Both the position numbers and the translations under genes were made by a program. The notes under the pieces are model-generated. The model saw only the letters and a list, made by a program, of their open reading frames with translations. It did no database searches and was not told where the DNA came from. Below are positions 1 through 10,287 of a stretch of 64,000 bases of DNA, piece by piece. Source of the DNA: Myxocyprinus asiaticus (lineage: Eukaryota; Chordata; Actinopteri; Cypriniformes; Catostomidae); assembly GCF_019703515.2 (NCBI RefSeq), contig NC_059362.1, positions 22,814,826 to 22,878,825 on the forward strand, read 5' to 3'. The number at the start of each line of letters is the position of its first letter. Position 1 is the stretch's first letter.

Positions 1-1040
1 AATATGCTGATAACAATCAAAAATCAGCTTATTTAAAAAATAAGATAACTCAAGAAAACCGCATTTGCATGACATTTGAAATCATCAGGATACTCTCTGC
101 TTTTGATGTCAAATTGTAAGTGGGTCTGCGCACACCGGATAAGCCAGTAAAATTGCTGGTAAAGGTGTTAATATGCAGTGCGAAATCGGGTTAATGGGCA
201 AAAATCTGTTTTTATCTGTTTTTGCTTAAATAGTTTATGACCTTACCCTGATAAAAGAACACAGTTTAAGGCATTTACATGACCTTACATGTTGTCGGCT
301 TACTAAGCACAATCTGTGTAAGATTGTGCATAAACATATTCAGTCATTGTTTCTTCATTTTAAGATTTACATTTAGAATTCCTATAGGAGTGAATGCTTC
401 CTAAGAAGTATGGTTAAAAAATGCTAAAGAATTCTGTGTTTGTGAAATCAGGGCCATAATGAGGTTGAAATCATCATGTGATCTTGTCATCTTAAGAAAA
501 TGACCCTCAGGAGAACCAAAAGGCTCTGTGCTCAGCCCACCAATGATTCAATCTCGGTCTTCGTTGAACCGCCCTCTGGATTTCCGCCTAATTTTGGCTG
601 TTGGTGTGTAGCTTGTTCTAGTAATTTTCTAGCCACTTTTCATTCTGAGTGCGCTCTTTCTGCCTCTGGTGTGGGTATGTGTATTTGGCTGGGCTAAAGT
701 AAACATTGGCTTAATCGAAGCACAGGATATAGTCCCACATCTGGTTCTGGTTCATAGCATCAACATGGTGAAGTGGCTCGTTGCGTTAATATGAAAACCC
801 CCATCACCCACAGACCCTCTGGGTCCCTCAACCCACTATGACTGTTTCAACCCCGCTTTTTTCATTCTTGCTTGTCTGTATTTTGCAATCACTTCTCTTC
901 ATAAATTTGAGTGAGTTATAATGTCATTTACTCTATAGGCTTATCTTTAATACACATAAATAAATAGGTTTGTTAAAGAGGCATCTTGATGTCCGTTCTC
1001 TCATTCACTCATTAATGTGCACATAAGGGTGAATACATTT
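1..1040. other. AT-rich non-coding sequence, no gene seen
   Basis: There is no recognisable exon, RNA gene or repeat boundary here. The short open frame at 500-697 has no family resemblance and no splice signals I trust. I read this stretch as intergenic or intronic. Confidence 0.5.
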
Positions 1041-1078
1041 TGACAGAATTTTTATTTGTGGGTGAACTATTCCTTTAA
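1041..1078. repeat. Single arm of a palindromic MITE (Angel-like)
   Basis: The words GGGTGAACTATTCCTTTAA and GACAGAATTT are the typical right end of a very common cyprinid palindromic repeat. Fuller copies or arms lie at 9895, 31200, 32467, 45247 and 62408. Only one arm is visible here. The family name is from memory and uncertain. Confidence 0.55.
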
Positions 1079-1744
1079 GAGAACTGAAGGGTCAGTGAGG
1101 ATGTGCTTCTAACTTGGAGAGTTTTCGCCTGAACAGTACCAACTTTATAAATGAGCTCAGAAGAGGCTGACCACATACAAACACATAGAATATGAGATAC
1201 ATCAGCCTAAATCAAACACACACTTATATGTTTTGCTTGTATCCCGTACATGAGGTTACATTACCAAACATCGTGCACATATTCTCCCAGATGCAGACTT
1301 AACACACACAGAGAAATTACCCCAGTTTTTCCACAGACAAGCATGCATGTTGTGGTTTGTTTTGGTTGTTTGTACAGCAGTGTCTGCTTATAGTGTTCAT
1401 TTTCCAAAGATTAAATTCTATCCTTTACCTCACACCTTGTGCTTGTCTTAGTTGAGGTTGTAATGTATTTAAGTGAAACTTACTAAACACCCATGATATA
1501 TTTGATTAGTTGTGAAAAGTCTAAATAATTTTAGTGAATCAGTTTGTTTGGGCAGTTTATTTCAATGAACCAGTAAAAAAGAATGATTCACAGTTTTGTA
1601 TTGACTCAAAAGTGTTGCCAGAAATCCCAATTTTTGACATGGTTCTTATGCAGTATTTGATGTGTTCTTTTGCAAAGCAGTTTGACTGCATCAAGTAAAA
1701 TAACTATTTGTTTGCAATGTGAACATTTTATTTACCCATTGAAG

Positions 1745-3359
1745 TACAACCCTATTCCGAAAAAGTTGAGACAGTATGAAAAATGCTAATAAAAACAGAA
1801 ATGAGTGATCTGTAAATTATAATCACCCTTTGCTATATAGAAAGCTCTACAACTACACATTATATGATGTTTTACTTTGTGAATTTCATTGTTTTTTTTA
1901 GGTTTTTGTAGTTTTTTTTTAAATGTACAGTAATTTCAAATCAGATGATTGCAACACGCTCCAAAAAAGTTGGGACAGTCGAGTGTTTACCACTGTGAAA
2001 CATCACCATTTCTTCTAATAACACTTATTAAGCATTTGGGCACTGAAGACACAAGTTTAAGTTTAGAAAGCGGAATTTTCCCTCATTCATCCATTACGTA
2101 GGTCTTTAGCAGCACATGAAGTCTTCGTTGCCAGATGGTGTGCTTAATAATGTGCCACATATTCTCAATTGGAGACAGGTCAAGACTGCAGGCAGGCCAA
2201 TCTAGCACCCACACTTTCTGCTTACACAGCCATGCACCTGTAATCCGGGCAGTATGTGGTTTGAAGTTGTCCTGCTGGAAAATATAGGGACGTCCCTGGA
2301 AAAGACGGTGCTGGATGGCAGTATATGTTGCTCCAAACTTTTTACATATCTGTCTACATTCATGGTGTTCTCACAGATGTGCGAGTTACCCATGTCATGG
2401 GCACTGACACACCCCTGGCCCATACAGACACTGGCTTTTGGACCTGACGCTAATAACAGCTTGGATGGTCCTTTTCCTGTTTGGCCCGGATAACACGACG
2501 GCTGTGTTTTTCAAAAACTTTTTGAAATGTGGACTCTTCAGACCAAAAAACATAGTTCCACTGTTCTACTTTCCATCTAAGATGAGACCGAGCCCAGAGA
2601 AGTCGGCAGCACTTCTGGACAGTGTTGATGTAGGGCTTCTGCTCAGCATAGTAAAGTTTTAATTTTAACTTAAGTGATGTTGACTAACAAAGGTTTACTT
2701 AAGTTATGCCAAGCCCATGTTCATGATATCCATTACAGATGAATGATGTTTTTTAAGACATTGATGTCTGAGGGATCAGAGATCATGCGCATTCAGAAGT
2801 GGTTTTCTACTTGCTCTTTACGCACCGAGATTTGACAAGATTCCTTGAATCTGTTAACTATATTGTGCACTGTATAGGGTGAAATGCCCAAAATCCTTCC
2901 AATTTGTCTTTGGGGAACATTGTTCTCAAAGTGCTGGATTATTTTCTGAAGCATCTGTTGGCAAATTGACAAGTCTTGAACTGTCCTTTTTCTTGAAGGA
3001 CTAGGCTGTTTTTGGAGGCTCCTTATACAGTATACATTATACTGTACTATATGACACAATTGCCTCACCTGTTTAACATTTCCTGTTTCACATCGACTTA
3101 TTTCAACTCTTCAAATTGTTGTTAGTCTTAAACTGCTCCTGTCTCAACTTTTTTGGAGTGTGTTGCAATCATCTGATTTGAAATTACTGTAAATTAAAAA
3201 AACAAACAATAAAATGCATAAGGTAACACATCATATTATGTGTAGTTGTGATGTTTCAATATAGTAAAGGGTGAATTTAATTTACAAATCTTTTATTTTT
3301 ATTTTTTTTTTATTAGCATTTTTCATACTGTCCCAACTTTTTCCGGAATTGGGGTTGTA
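1745..3359 (-). mobile_element. Tc1-like DNA transposon with long terminal inverted repeats
   Basis: The left end (1745-1980) and right end (3141-3359) are inverted copies of one another. Both start TACAACCC and carry the words AAAAAGTTG, GACAGTATG and TTTCAAATCAGATGATTGCA. TA dinucleotides at the borders fit Tc1/mariner insertion. The interior holds a broken transposase on the minus strand. The element is about 1.6 kb, near full length for the superfamily, and the interior is visibly more decayed than the ends. Confidence 0.85.
2202..3068 (-). pseudogene. Tc1-like transposase, degenerate
   Basis: Two minus-strand pieces are recognisable. The piece at 3068-2793 is an N-terminal helix-turn-helix DNA-binding domain (words such as IIQHFENNVPQRQIGRIL and SPYTVHNIVNRFKES), where Tc1 transposases contact their terminal repeats. 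The piece at 2423-2202 is part of the catalytic domain, with WGCVSAH-like (here QGCVSAHDMGN), ICENTMN and LEQHILPS words known from fish Tc1 proteins. Between them the reading frame is broken by several stops and frameshifts, and no intact DDE triad can be traced. The gene is not functional. It sits between the inverted repeats, as expected for an autonomous element that has decayed. Confidence 0.82.
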
Positions 3360-3798
3360 TTACATAGTAGTACTTAATAGTACTTGTGATTGAAATTGCT
3401 ACAGCTAAATATTTGCACACATTCACTAATAGACATTCACATGGACACTCATTCTCAGTGTCATTCTGGATGTAATATTGGGTCATTCCCTAGTAATAAT
3501 ATTATGGTCTGCTATGGTATCACAAGAGTCGGTGTGAGTTTATGACAGACACAGAAGAAACTGTTATTCTACAGGATGACTTGTATATTTACACTTATTT
3601 ACCGTATGTGTGTGCCCACTGAATTTGTGTGGGTCTAAAGTAGAATTCAAGCTAAGTTTTAAATTAGTGTGATGCCAAAGCTATACAGTAACTGAACATA
3701 AACACTGAATTAAGAATAGCTTAGCTGTATATTGTGTAACTGTAGTATTTAGTTAATGTGAATACTGTGAGAAGCTGATGTTTTTCTTTGTCTTTTAG
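3360..3798. other. Non-coding sequence upstream of candidate exon
   Basis: AT-rich single-copy-looking sequence. It ends in a pyrimidine-rich tract (TTTTTCTTTGTCTTTTAG) that serves as the splice acceptor of the next feature. Nothing else is recognised. Confidence 0.45.
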
Positions 3799-3970
3799 GG
3801 CGGGTCACAGCCGAACAGCTCAGTTCATATGTTCAGTTGTTTCGGGACAGTGTGGGAGCGCTAGAAAGTCACAGTGGAGTTCTTCAGCTGGGACTGGCCA
3901 CTGCTCAAACCCTCTGCCACCCCACCCTCTCGCTCTGGGACGCCTGCCTTTTGAGAGACTCCTTCTGCAG
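3799..3970 (+). CDS. Candidate internal exon of an unidentified host gene
   Basis: A pyrimidine tract and AG (3797-3798) precede 172 bases that end CTTCTGCAG directly before GTTAGC, a usable donor. Reading from 3801 the frame is open for 56 codons, begins RVTAEQLSSYVQLFRDSVGA, and ends with two bases (AG) of a split codon. The peptide has balanced composition, is leucine-rich and probably helical, and does not resemble any transposon protein here. Its GC content is higher than the flanking DNA. The exon would be joined to the one at 63833, which needs exactly one base to complete the codon. I do not recognise the protein family. A second open frame across the same bases (+, from 3788) lowers certainty a little. 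Confidence 0.55.
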
Positions 3971-4374
3971 GTTAGCTAGTCACATAGCTTGCTAAACTGT
4001 CAATAGCAGACTGTAAATCTCTGATATATGACAACCTACATGCAGTATGTCACAATTTTTATTGTCAGTTAAAGACTAAGTGATCTCTGTGAATCTTTCC
4101 ATCACTGTCTTTCTCTCTTTTCTAAATCTCTGTCTATGTTTTTAAAGGACAATCTACTTGCTGAAACAACACCTTGAAACTCAGTAAAGCATTAGAAGCC
4201 ATCTTAAAGCAAAAAAGCACAAAAGAAGTGTACAGGTCAATTAATACAGTTCAAAGATATTTGTTAGAGCACTTTTTTCTTTTCTTCACTATTCTTTGAA
4301 AGTATTTGCGTAAAGCTCATTGAGGTTTAATAGATTTCAGAGAATGTATTTAATTCAGCCATTCAGTACATCTC
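3971..4374. other. Intron start, no feature seen
   Basis: Ordinary AT-rich sequence between the candidate exon and the CCAT array. No repeat family or exon is recognised. Confidence 0.4.
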
Positions 4375-5372
4375 TAGTCCATCCATCCATCCATCCATCC
4401 ATCCACACAACCGATTCATCCACAAAGCAATCCATCCATCCATCATCCTTCCATCTAAAAAACAACCCATCATTCAACAAAATATCCATCTATCCATCCA
4501 TTATCCATCCATCCCATCATCAAACTTACCATCCATCCATCCCATCAACCAACCAACCAATTGTCCATCCATCCATCAGTCCCATTAACCAACTAACCGT
4601 CCGTCCGTCCGTCCATCCATCCATTCCATCAACCACCTAACTGTCCATCCATCCATCCATCCATCCATCCCATCATCCAACTAACCGTCTGTCCATCCAT
4701 CCATCCCATAAACCAATTAACCATCTGTCCATCCATCCATCCATCCATCCAATCATCCCATCAACCAATTAACCGTCTGTCCATTCATTCGTCCATCTGT
4801 CCCAACAACCAACTAGCCGGTCATCCATCCATCAATCCATCCAATCATCCCATCAACCAATTAACCATCTGTACATCCATCCATCAGTCCATCCCATCAA
4901 CCAACTAACCATCCGTCAATCCATCCATCCATCCCATCAACCAACTAACCTTCTGTCCATCTGTCCATCAACCAACTAGCTGTCCATCAGTCCATCCATC
5001 CATCCATCCATCCCTACAACCAGCTAACCATCCATCCATCAAATCAACCAACAAACTGTCTGTCCATCTATCCATCCATCCCATCAAACAACTAACCATC
5101 TGTCCATCCATCCTTCCCAACAACCAACCGGTCGTCCATCCATCTGTCCATCCATCCATCCGTCCATCCATCCGTCCATCCATCAGCCAACTAGCTGTCT
5201 GTCAGTCCATTCATCCTTCCATTATTCAACTAACTAGCTGTCTCTACATCCATCAATCCACCCACCAACTAACTAGCTGTCTTTCTGTCCATCCATCCCA
5301 TAAACCAATTAACCTTACATCCATCTGTCCATCCATCTATCCAGCCAGCCATCCATCCAGCCATCCAAGTGT
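4375..5372. repeat. CCAT tetranucleotide satellite array, about 1 kb
   Basis: Runs of (CCAT)n alternate with short spacers such as ATCAACCAACTAACCGTCTG and ATCCCATCAACCAA. This suggests higher-order units of roughly 60-80 bases built on the tetramer. The open frames over it on both strands (histidine/proline/serine-rich, or MDGWMDG-type on the minus strand) are by-products of the repeat. Confidence 0.95.
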
Positions 5373-6578
5373 TGCTAGAACCTTTATTTTTTTGAATATT
5401 AGAATATAAGTTGAGTAATATGTACATCACTATGTATCTATTATTTTATCATATTTTATTTATGTGATATGCAGAGGTTTATCCAAGTATAGGTGACTTT
5501 TATCTTGATTGATTTTATCCTGCTGGTCGCTCTTTTCTTATGGCACTATGCTCTCTATGCTTTACTCCAATGTGTGCAGGTGCAGAATGAGAGAGTGGGC
5601 TGATGCCATAAACAGCTTTACTGGCAAAATAACAGGCCACTGCTCTCAGTAAACACACTGTGTTTGGCTTTGGGGAAAAACAGAGATTCTTTTAAGCATC
5701 TGTACACGTTCACACAGACTCACCAGACATGCACCACATACACACATGTTTAGTGTTGCATGGCAGCTTGATTTAGAGTACCAGTACCAGTGGGAGTTTA
5801 GTTCTCTGAGGGTGCAAAAGTGATAAGGAAATGCTTTCACTGAGGCCTGTCTGGGGCACGTGTGTGCATCAATTCTCAGGTCAATAGTCAAATATGTAGA
5901 GGACAAAGGGAGTGAGGGACACAGGCGTAAAGAGAAAGGACAGAGACCTTAATAGGATGTGTAGAAAATAGTGAGCCGATTGAGAGAGAAGAGAGAGAGA
6001 GAAATACAAAGAAGAAAGTGCAAAATTAACGTTTTTGGAGAGATTTTTAATATATACTGTATAATTGCATTGTAGTGGTATTCTTATTGCATTTTAATGG
6101 TATTCTTAATTAATTAAAATGCCATATAATACAGCTTATAAACAGTTGTATTTTCTCATGAATAATTGTAACCATTATCTAAACACATACCTATTTATAG
6201 TTATTCCTTTAAACAGTATAATAGATAAAAACACATGATCAACATACAGTTTTACGTGTTATATCATATGCTTTAATGCATTGCACTCTATAACGAAATC
6301 ACCATGGGAAAAAAGCCTTATAATTTTTTATAACTGTGGTTATTATTATGCATGAAAAGATAAAGCATTACAATGTCAGTTATTAGCATTATAAATACTT
6401 CAATAATGTATTTAAAATGGGTTTATAGTGCATTATACATGTACTGTATATGCAGACATTAAGTAAAGTGTTAACAAGTTTGTTATTAGAGAGTTGAAAT
6501 TTCCAAAATATTGTAATGAACACACTAGAACACACAGAAAAGAACCTTCCAGACTAACATCCTCCTGCTTTTTCACAG
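5373..6578. other. Non-coding intronic sequence
   Basis: AT-rich sequence with a short purine-rich patch near 5975-6020 (GAGAGAGA). No convincing gene or mobile-element boundary is seen. The end (CTGCTTTTTCACAG) would serve as a splice acceptor. Confidence 0.4.
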
Positions 6579-6612
6579 ACTGTTTTTGATGGAGGTTCTG
6601 GTTCCTGTGGCG
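6579..6612 (+). CDS. Very short candidate exon, alternative to the 63833 exon
   Basis: The sequence CTTTTTCACAG precedes 34 bases and a GTAAAG donor. If spliced to 3970 it completes the split codon and adds LFLMEVLVPVA in frame. The frame also stays open past the donor until a TAG about 30 bases on. It ends in a different phase from what 63833 requires, so it cannot be constitutively included between those two exons without a frameshift. It may be a cryptic or terminal exon, or chance. Confidence 0.2.
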
Positions 6613-6889
6613 GTAAAGAGATCAGCTGGAAAGCTCAGCCCATAGGAATTCATTCAATCAAATCAGGAAAAACACGAGGCAGAACCAGGCCAGAGTATCC
6701 GCATCAGCCAAACCGCCAAGCAGCTAAACAGCAATCAGCACAAAAGCTTACAAACCTCCATCTCTCTAGTGGGCATCCATGCTCTGGGGGGAAAAAAAGG
6801 GGGGAAATGTGTTTACCAACATGTAAAACATTATGCTAATAACTTGTTTGGAATCAAAATTTATCAAATGAGGCAGCACTGATTATAAC

Positions 6890-7198
6890 GTGGGTGTCTT
6901 GGAGAGGAAGAGAGGAGATGCAGGAGTAGATTCCTTTTAATCTTTTAAATATAAACGTTGGAGTAGGACAATCGCAGGAGTGGAAACAGAAGAAAGGCTC
7001 AACAATAGTAAACACTGGAGTGGAACAAACGCTGGAACAAACACTAAATCTTTAACATTCAAACTAAGCACAACATCACACCTCATAACGAAACACTTCA
7101 AGGACTGACAAAGACTTAACAAAACTAGAGGGTATTTATACACTGAGAAACTAATGAGGGAATAGAAGTCAGGTGCAGATGATGAAGAACTGATAGAA
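6890..7198 (-). repeat. LTR (downstream copy in element orientation)
   Basis: It matches 8754-9062 base for base apart from about seven substitutions. On the minus strand it carries GTGTATAAATACC, a TATA-like promoter core, near its start. The copy continues into element-specific sequence at 7199. Confidence 0.8.
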
Positions 7199-7395
7199 GT
7201 GATTAGGGCAGTGAATCCTGGGAAATGGAGTCCAGGGGGAAAACTTCAAAATAAGAGTCCTTGAAGAAGAATGAGGGAGACAGACTGTGACATGGGTCAG
7301 GAGATGGAACCGCTGGAGGGGGAGACTCTGGGGAAGTGGGTAGAGCCGTGGAAGAGTCTGAGGGCGGATCCATGAAAGGCGGGGCCGTGGAAGAC

Positions 7396-7870
7396 AGGGC
7401 CATTGGATGCGGGGTCGTGGGAGGCTCGAGGGGCAGAGCCATGGAAGACGGGCCATGAGAGGCTCGAGGGGCAGAGCCGTGGAAGGCAGAGCCGTGAGAG
7501 GATTGAGGGGCAGAGCCGTGGAAGGTGGAGCCGTGAGAGGCTCGAGGGACAGAGCCGTGGAAGCCGGAGTCATGGGAGATGGACCCAGGGAAGGCGTAGC
7601 CATGGAAGGCTCGAGGGACAGAGCCATGGAAGGCAGAGCCATGGGAGGCTCGAGGGACAGAGCCATGGAATGGTGGAGTCATGGGAGCTGGACCCAGGGA
7701 AAGCGGAGCCATGGGAGGCTCGGGGCTGAGAGCCGTGGAAGGCTTGGGGCTGAGAGCCATGGAGTAGAGTACAGGTCGAGACTGGGGAACGACCTCCACG
7801 GTCATGAGCACGGGCAGAGACTGGGGAACGACCTCCATGGTCGTGAGCATGGGCAGAAACTGGGGAAGAT
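7396..7870 (-). repeat. 39-bp coding tandem repeat, first array
   Basis: About ten units of 39 bases (13 codons) with words such as GGCTCGAGGGGCAGAGCC and GTGGAAGGCAGAGCC. The last two or three units (7785-7870) instead resemble the units of the bigger array at 10290-11880 (GTGAGCAYGGGCAGAxACTGG). Confidence 0.85.
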
Positions 7871-7984
7871 CCTTTTCCTTCTCCTCCTCTTTCTGCCAGC
7901 AGGGAGCGTGGTTACGGGTCAGTCGAGGCCACAGACACTGGGACAGTCGAGCTTACAGGCACTGGCTCTGGGACGGTCGAGGCT

Positions 7985-8130
7985 ACAGGCACTGGCTCGT
8001 TAACCGTGGCAGGCTTGGGCACTGGCTCGTTAACCCTGGCAGGCTTGGGCACTGGCTCGTTAACCATGGCGGGCTTGGGCACTGGCTCGTTAACCGTGGC
8101 AGGCATGGGCACTGGCTCGTTAACCGTGGT
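7985..8130 (-). repeat. 30-bp coding tandem repeat (10 codons)
   Basis: About five units of GGCACTGGCTCGTTAACCGT followed by GGCAGGCTTG. On the minus strand it reads TVNEPVPKPA repeated. A one- to two-unit relic of the same motif occurs inside the second element at about 11420-11465. Confidence 0.88.
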
Positions 8131-8753
8131 CACACCCATTGACTGCGGTAGGGCATCAACCACTGGAAACTGAAGAGGATGAGCCTCCCCCCAAAAAATT
8201 ATTTTGGGAAATTAAATGGAGAGGAGTCAACTTGGGGATAGGGGGCATGGAAGGTGCAGAGACAGGGGCCGTGGAAGGTGCGGAGACAGGGGCCGTGGAA
8301 GGTTGGAGGATGTTCACTGTGGGAGGAGATTCAAAGTCCTTATCCTCCAAACCCACAGTGAATGATGAGCCGCAAAGCTGCAGAGCCACCTCCATGTAGT
8401 CGGAGATCGTCCAGTGAGGTCCTGACGGAGGCATCAGCTCCTTAAATGCACTACTCAGGCCAGCCCTGAAGAAACTCACCAGAGCATGGTCATCATAGTG
8501 CACCAAATTAGCGAGATGGAGAAACTCACGTACGTGATCCTCAATTGGACGGTCTCCTTGTTCTAGAAGGAGGATTGCTACTGCAGGCGGTAGATCCATT
8601 AGGTTGGGCTCGATGCTCGTGAGGGCCTAGATGAGTGGAAGAGGAGGATTAGAGGGATCACTGGAGTAGAAGATGACGTCTGAAAGAGCAAGTAAGATTA
8701 TCCGTATTTTTATTAGGTCCGTATTCTTTGTTGTTGGTCAGTCCTTCTGTAAT

Positions 8754-9062
8754 GTGGGTGTCTTGGAGAGGAAGAGAGGAGACGCAGGAGTAGATTCTTT
8801 TTAATCTTTTAATTATAAACGTTGGAGTAGGACATTCGCAGGAGTGGAAACAGAAGAAAGGCTCAACAATAGTAAACGCTGGATTGGAACAAACGCTGGA
8901 ACAAACACTAAATCTTTAACATTCAAACTAAGCACAACATAACACCTCATAACGAAACACTTCAAGGACTGACAAAGACTTAACAAAACTAGAGGGTATT
9001 TATACACTGAGAAACTAATGAGGGAATAGAAGTCAGGTGCAGATGATGAAGAACTGATAGAA
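8754..9062 (-). repeat. LTR (upstream copy in element orientation, with TATA box)
   Basis: Partner of the repeat at 6890-7198. In element orientation it is the 5' LTR, with TATAAATA near 9000 (minus strand). The gag-like frame at 8599-8156 follows it downstream. Confidence 0.8.
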
Positions 9063-9101
9063 TGTATTATAATATAATATAATATAATATAATATAATAT
9101 G

Positions 9102-9170
<69 letters not shown>
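9063..9170. repeat. TATAA pentamer run followed by (TA)n
   Basis: (AATAT)n from about 9063 to 9105 passes into a pure TA dinucleotide run to about 9170. It starts precisely at the edge of the LTR element. Confidence 0.95.
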
Positions 9171-9174
<4 letters not shown>

Positions 9175-9226
9175 GCCTTGAATAGAGAGCTGTTTGAGGA
9201 TGATTGTCTTTGCATGTTAGCTACCC

Positions 9227-9235
<9 letters not shown>

Positions 9236-9310
<75 letters not shown>
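9236..9310. repeat. (TG)n microsatellite with CG interruption
   Basis: A TG run interrupted by GCGCGCA near 9268. Potentially Z-DNA forming, and of no coding relevance. Confidence 0.95.
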
Positions 9311-9311
<1 letters not shown>

Positions 9312-9894
9312 ATGCATCTTCCAAAACGTAATATTCTGTAATCATAAGGCTCTCTCTGGGACATCAAACATCTGCATTCAGCCTGGAGCGTATCGTGCTA
9401 GTGTCTGTTTGCACTCTAAACAACGGCTGTAACGGGATCCCTGAATTTCCCGGGGTAATAAATAAAGTGCTCTCTTACCCGCATTTAATGTTTCTTTTTT
9501 TCTTATATTTGAATGCTAGATTTCTGAAACCAAAAGCTGAAATTGTGTTATTGGAAATGGTGGCATGAAACAGGCTCATTCTTCAGTTCTGCGGTAACCC
9601 ACTCTCACCCTCCTGTGGTGCAATATGTGAAAGCTGGGTATATTGCTTCACTCTGGTTAATAAATGCACTCATCCACAAGACCGGTCGTGGCTTGGCCAA
9701 ACACTGTTGCATTGAGATTTTCCTTTAATGACAGACTGAGGGAATTCTCTAAGATTGAATTGCACCCACTGATAGTGCCATTTATTTGCACACACAAACA
9801 TCTGTGCTGAACACAATTTGTACACCGCAATTCCACAGTTTGCAGGCCAGTTCTGAGTCCTCGGTTGTGGAGGATGTTGTGAATGAATGGTTTT
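9311..9894. other. Non-coding stretch, nothing recognised
   Basis: No transposon ends or exon-like frames. The small open frames here have no recognisable content. Confidence 0.4.
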
Positions 9895-10010
9895 AAGGAG
9901 TAGTTTACCCAAAAATGAAAATTCTAACATAATTTATCACCCTCATGTTGTTTCAAACCCATATTATTTTATTTCTTCTGTGGAACACTAAAGGAGATGT
10001 TTTAATGAAT
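9895..10010. repeat. Left arm of palindromic MITE (Angel-like)
   Basis: Starts AAGGAGTAGTTTACCCAAAA and continues ATGAAAATTC, CACCCTCATGTTGTTTCAAA and TTCTTCTGTGGAACA, the standard left arm of this abundant cyprinid repeat. No right arm is found adjacent. Confidence 0.7.
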
Positions 10011-10287
10011 ATCACAGCCCATCTTTTCAATACAATGGCAGTGGACAGTTCTTCACTTTAAAGCTTAAAGGGGTCATGTCATGTAATGGAATCAAATTTT
10101 CCTTGATATTTTTACATATTAGAGGTCATTCTACTATAAAAACATACTGTTAATTTCAGAAGACAAAACTTAATCCCCAATGCAATAAAAGCATTTATTG
10201 AAACCAAGCTGCAAAAACACCTCATTCTCTACTTATGGGACTTTAATTTCCATTAATTCATGACCACCTCTACAGGGGACTGGGGGA

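Larger units (their letters stand above)
7203..8599 (-). pseudogene. Gag-like protein with long Pro-rich tandem repeats
   Basis: The N-terminal part (8599-8156) has the look of a retrotransposon capsid: VAILLLEQGDRPIEDHVREF, then a LANLVHYDDHALVSFFRAGL word, the pattern gag proteins show around the capsid core. The C-terminal part is low complexity. Ten-residue repeats (TVNEPVPKPA) at about 8130-7985 are followed by 13-residue repeats (MALSLEPSMAPPS-like) at about 7870-7396. The parts fall in different frames (8599-8156, 8163-7912, 7850-7203), so the gene is frameshifted. No zinc knuckle or protease is seen. A host-derived repeat protein is a less likely reading because LTRs flank it. Confidence 0.6.
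6890..9062 (-). mobile_element. LTR retroelement coding only a gag-like, repeat-rich protein
   Basis: Two direct repeats of exactly 309 bases (6890-7198 and 8754-9062) flank an internal region with minus-strand coding. I count about seven mismatches and no indels between them, so the insertion is fairly recent. No protease, reverse transcriptase or integrase is visible, so the element would depend on another element for movement (TRIM/LARD-like). The right border runs straight into a TATAA/TA microsatellite. I could not identify a clean target-site duplication, and the true LTR may extend beyond 7198 on the left. Confidence 0.72.

Noticed and set aside
4320..5183. Open frames over the CCAT array on both strands (for example MDGRMDG-type)
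   Set aside because: They follow solely from the tetranucleotide repeat, and there is no start context, domain or splice support.
4375..5372. CRISPR-like array
   Set aside because: Repeats are tetranucleotide based without unique spacers of constant size, and the genome is clearly eukaryotic.
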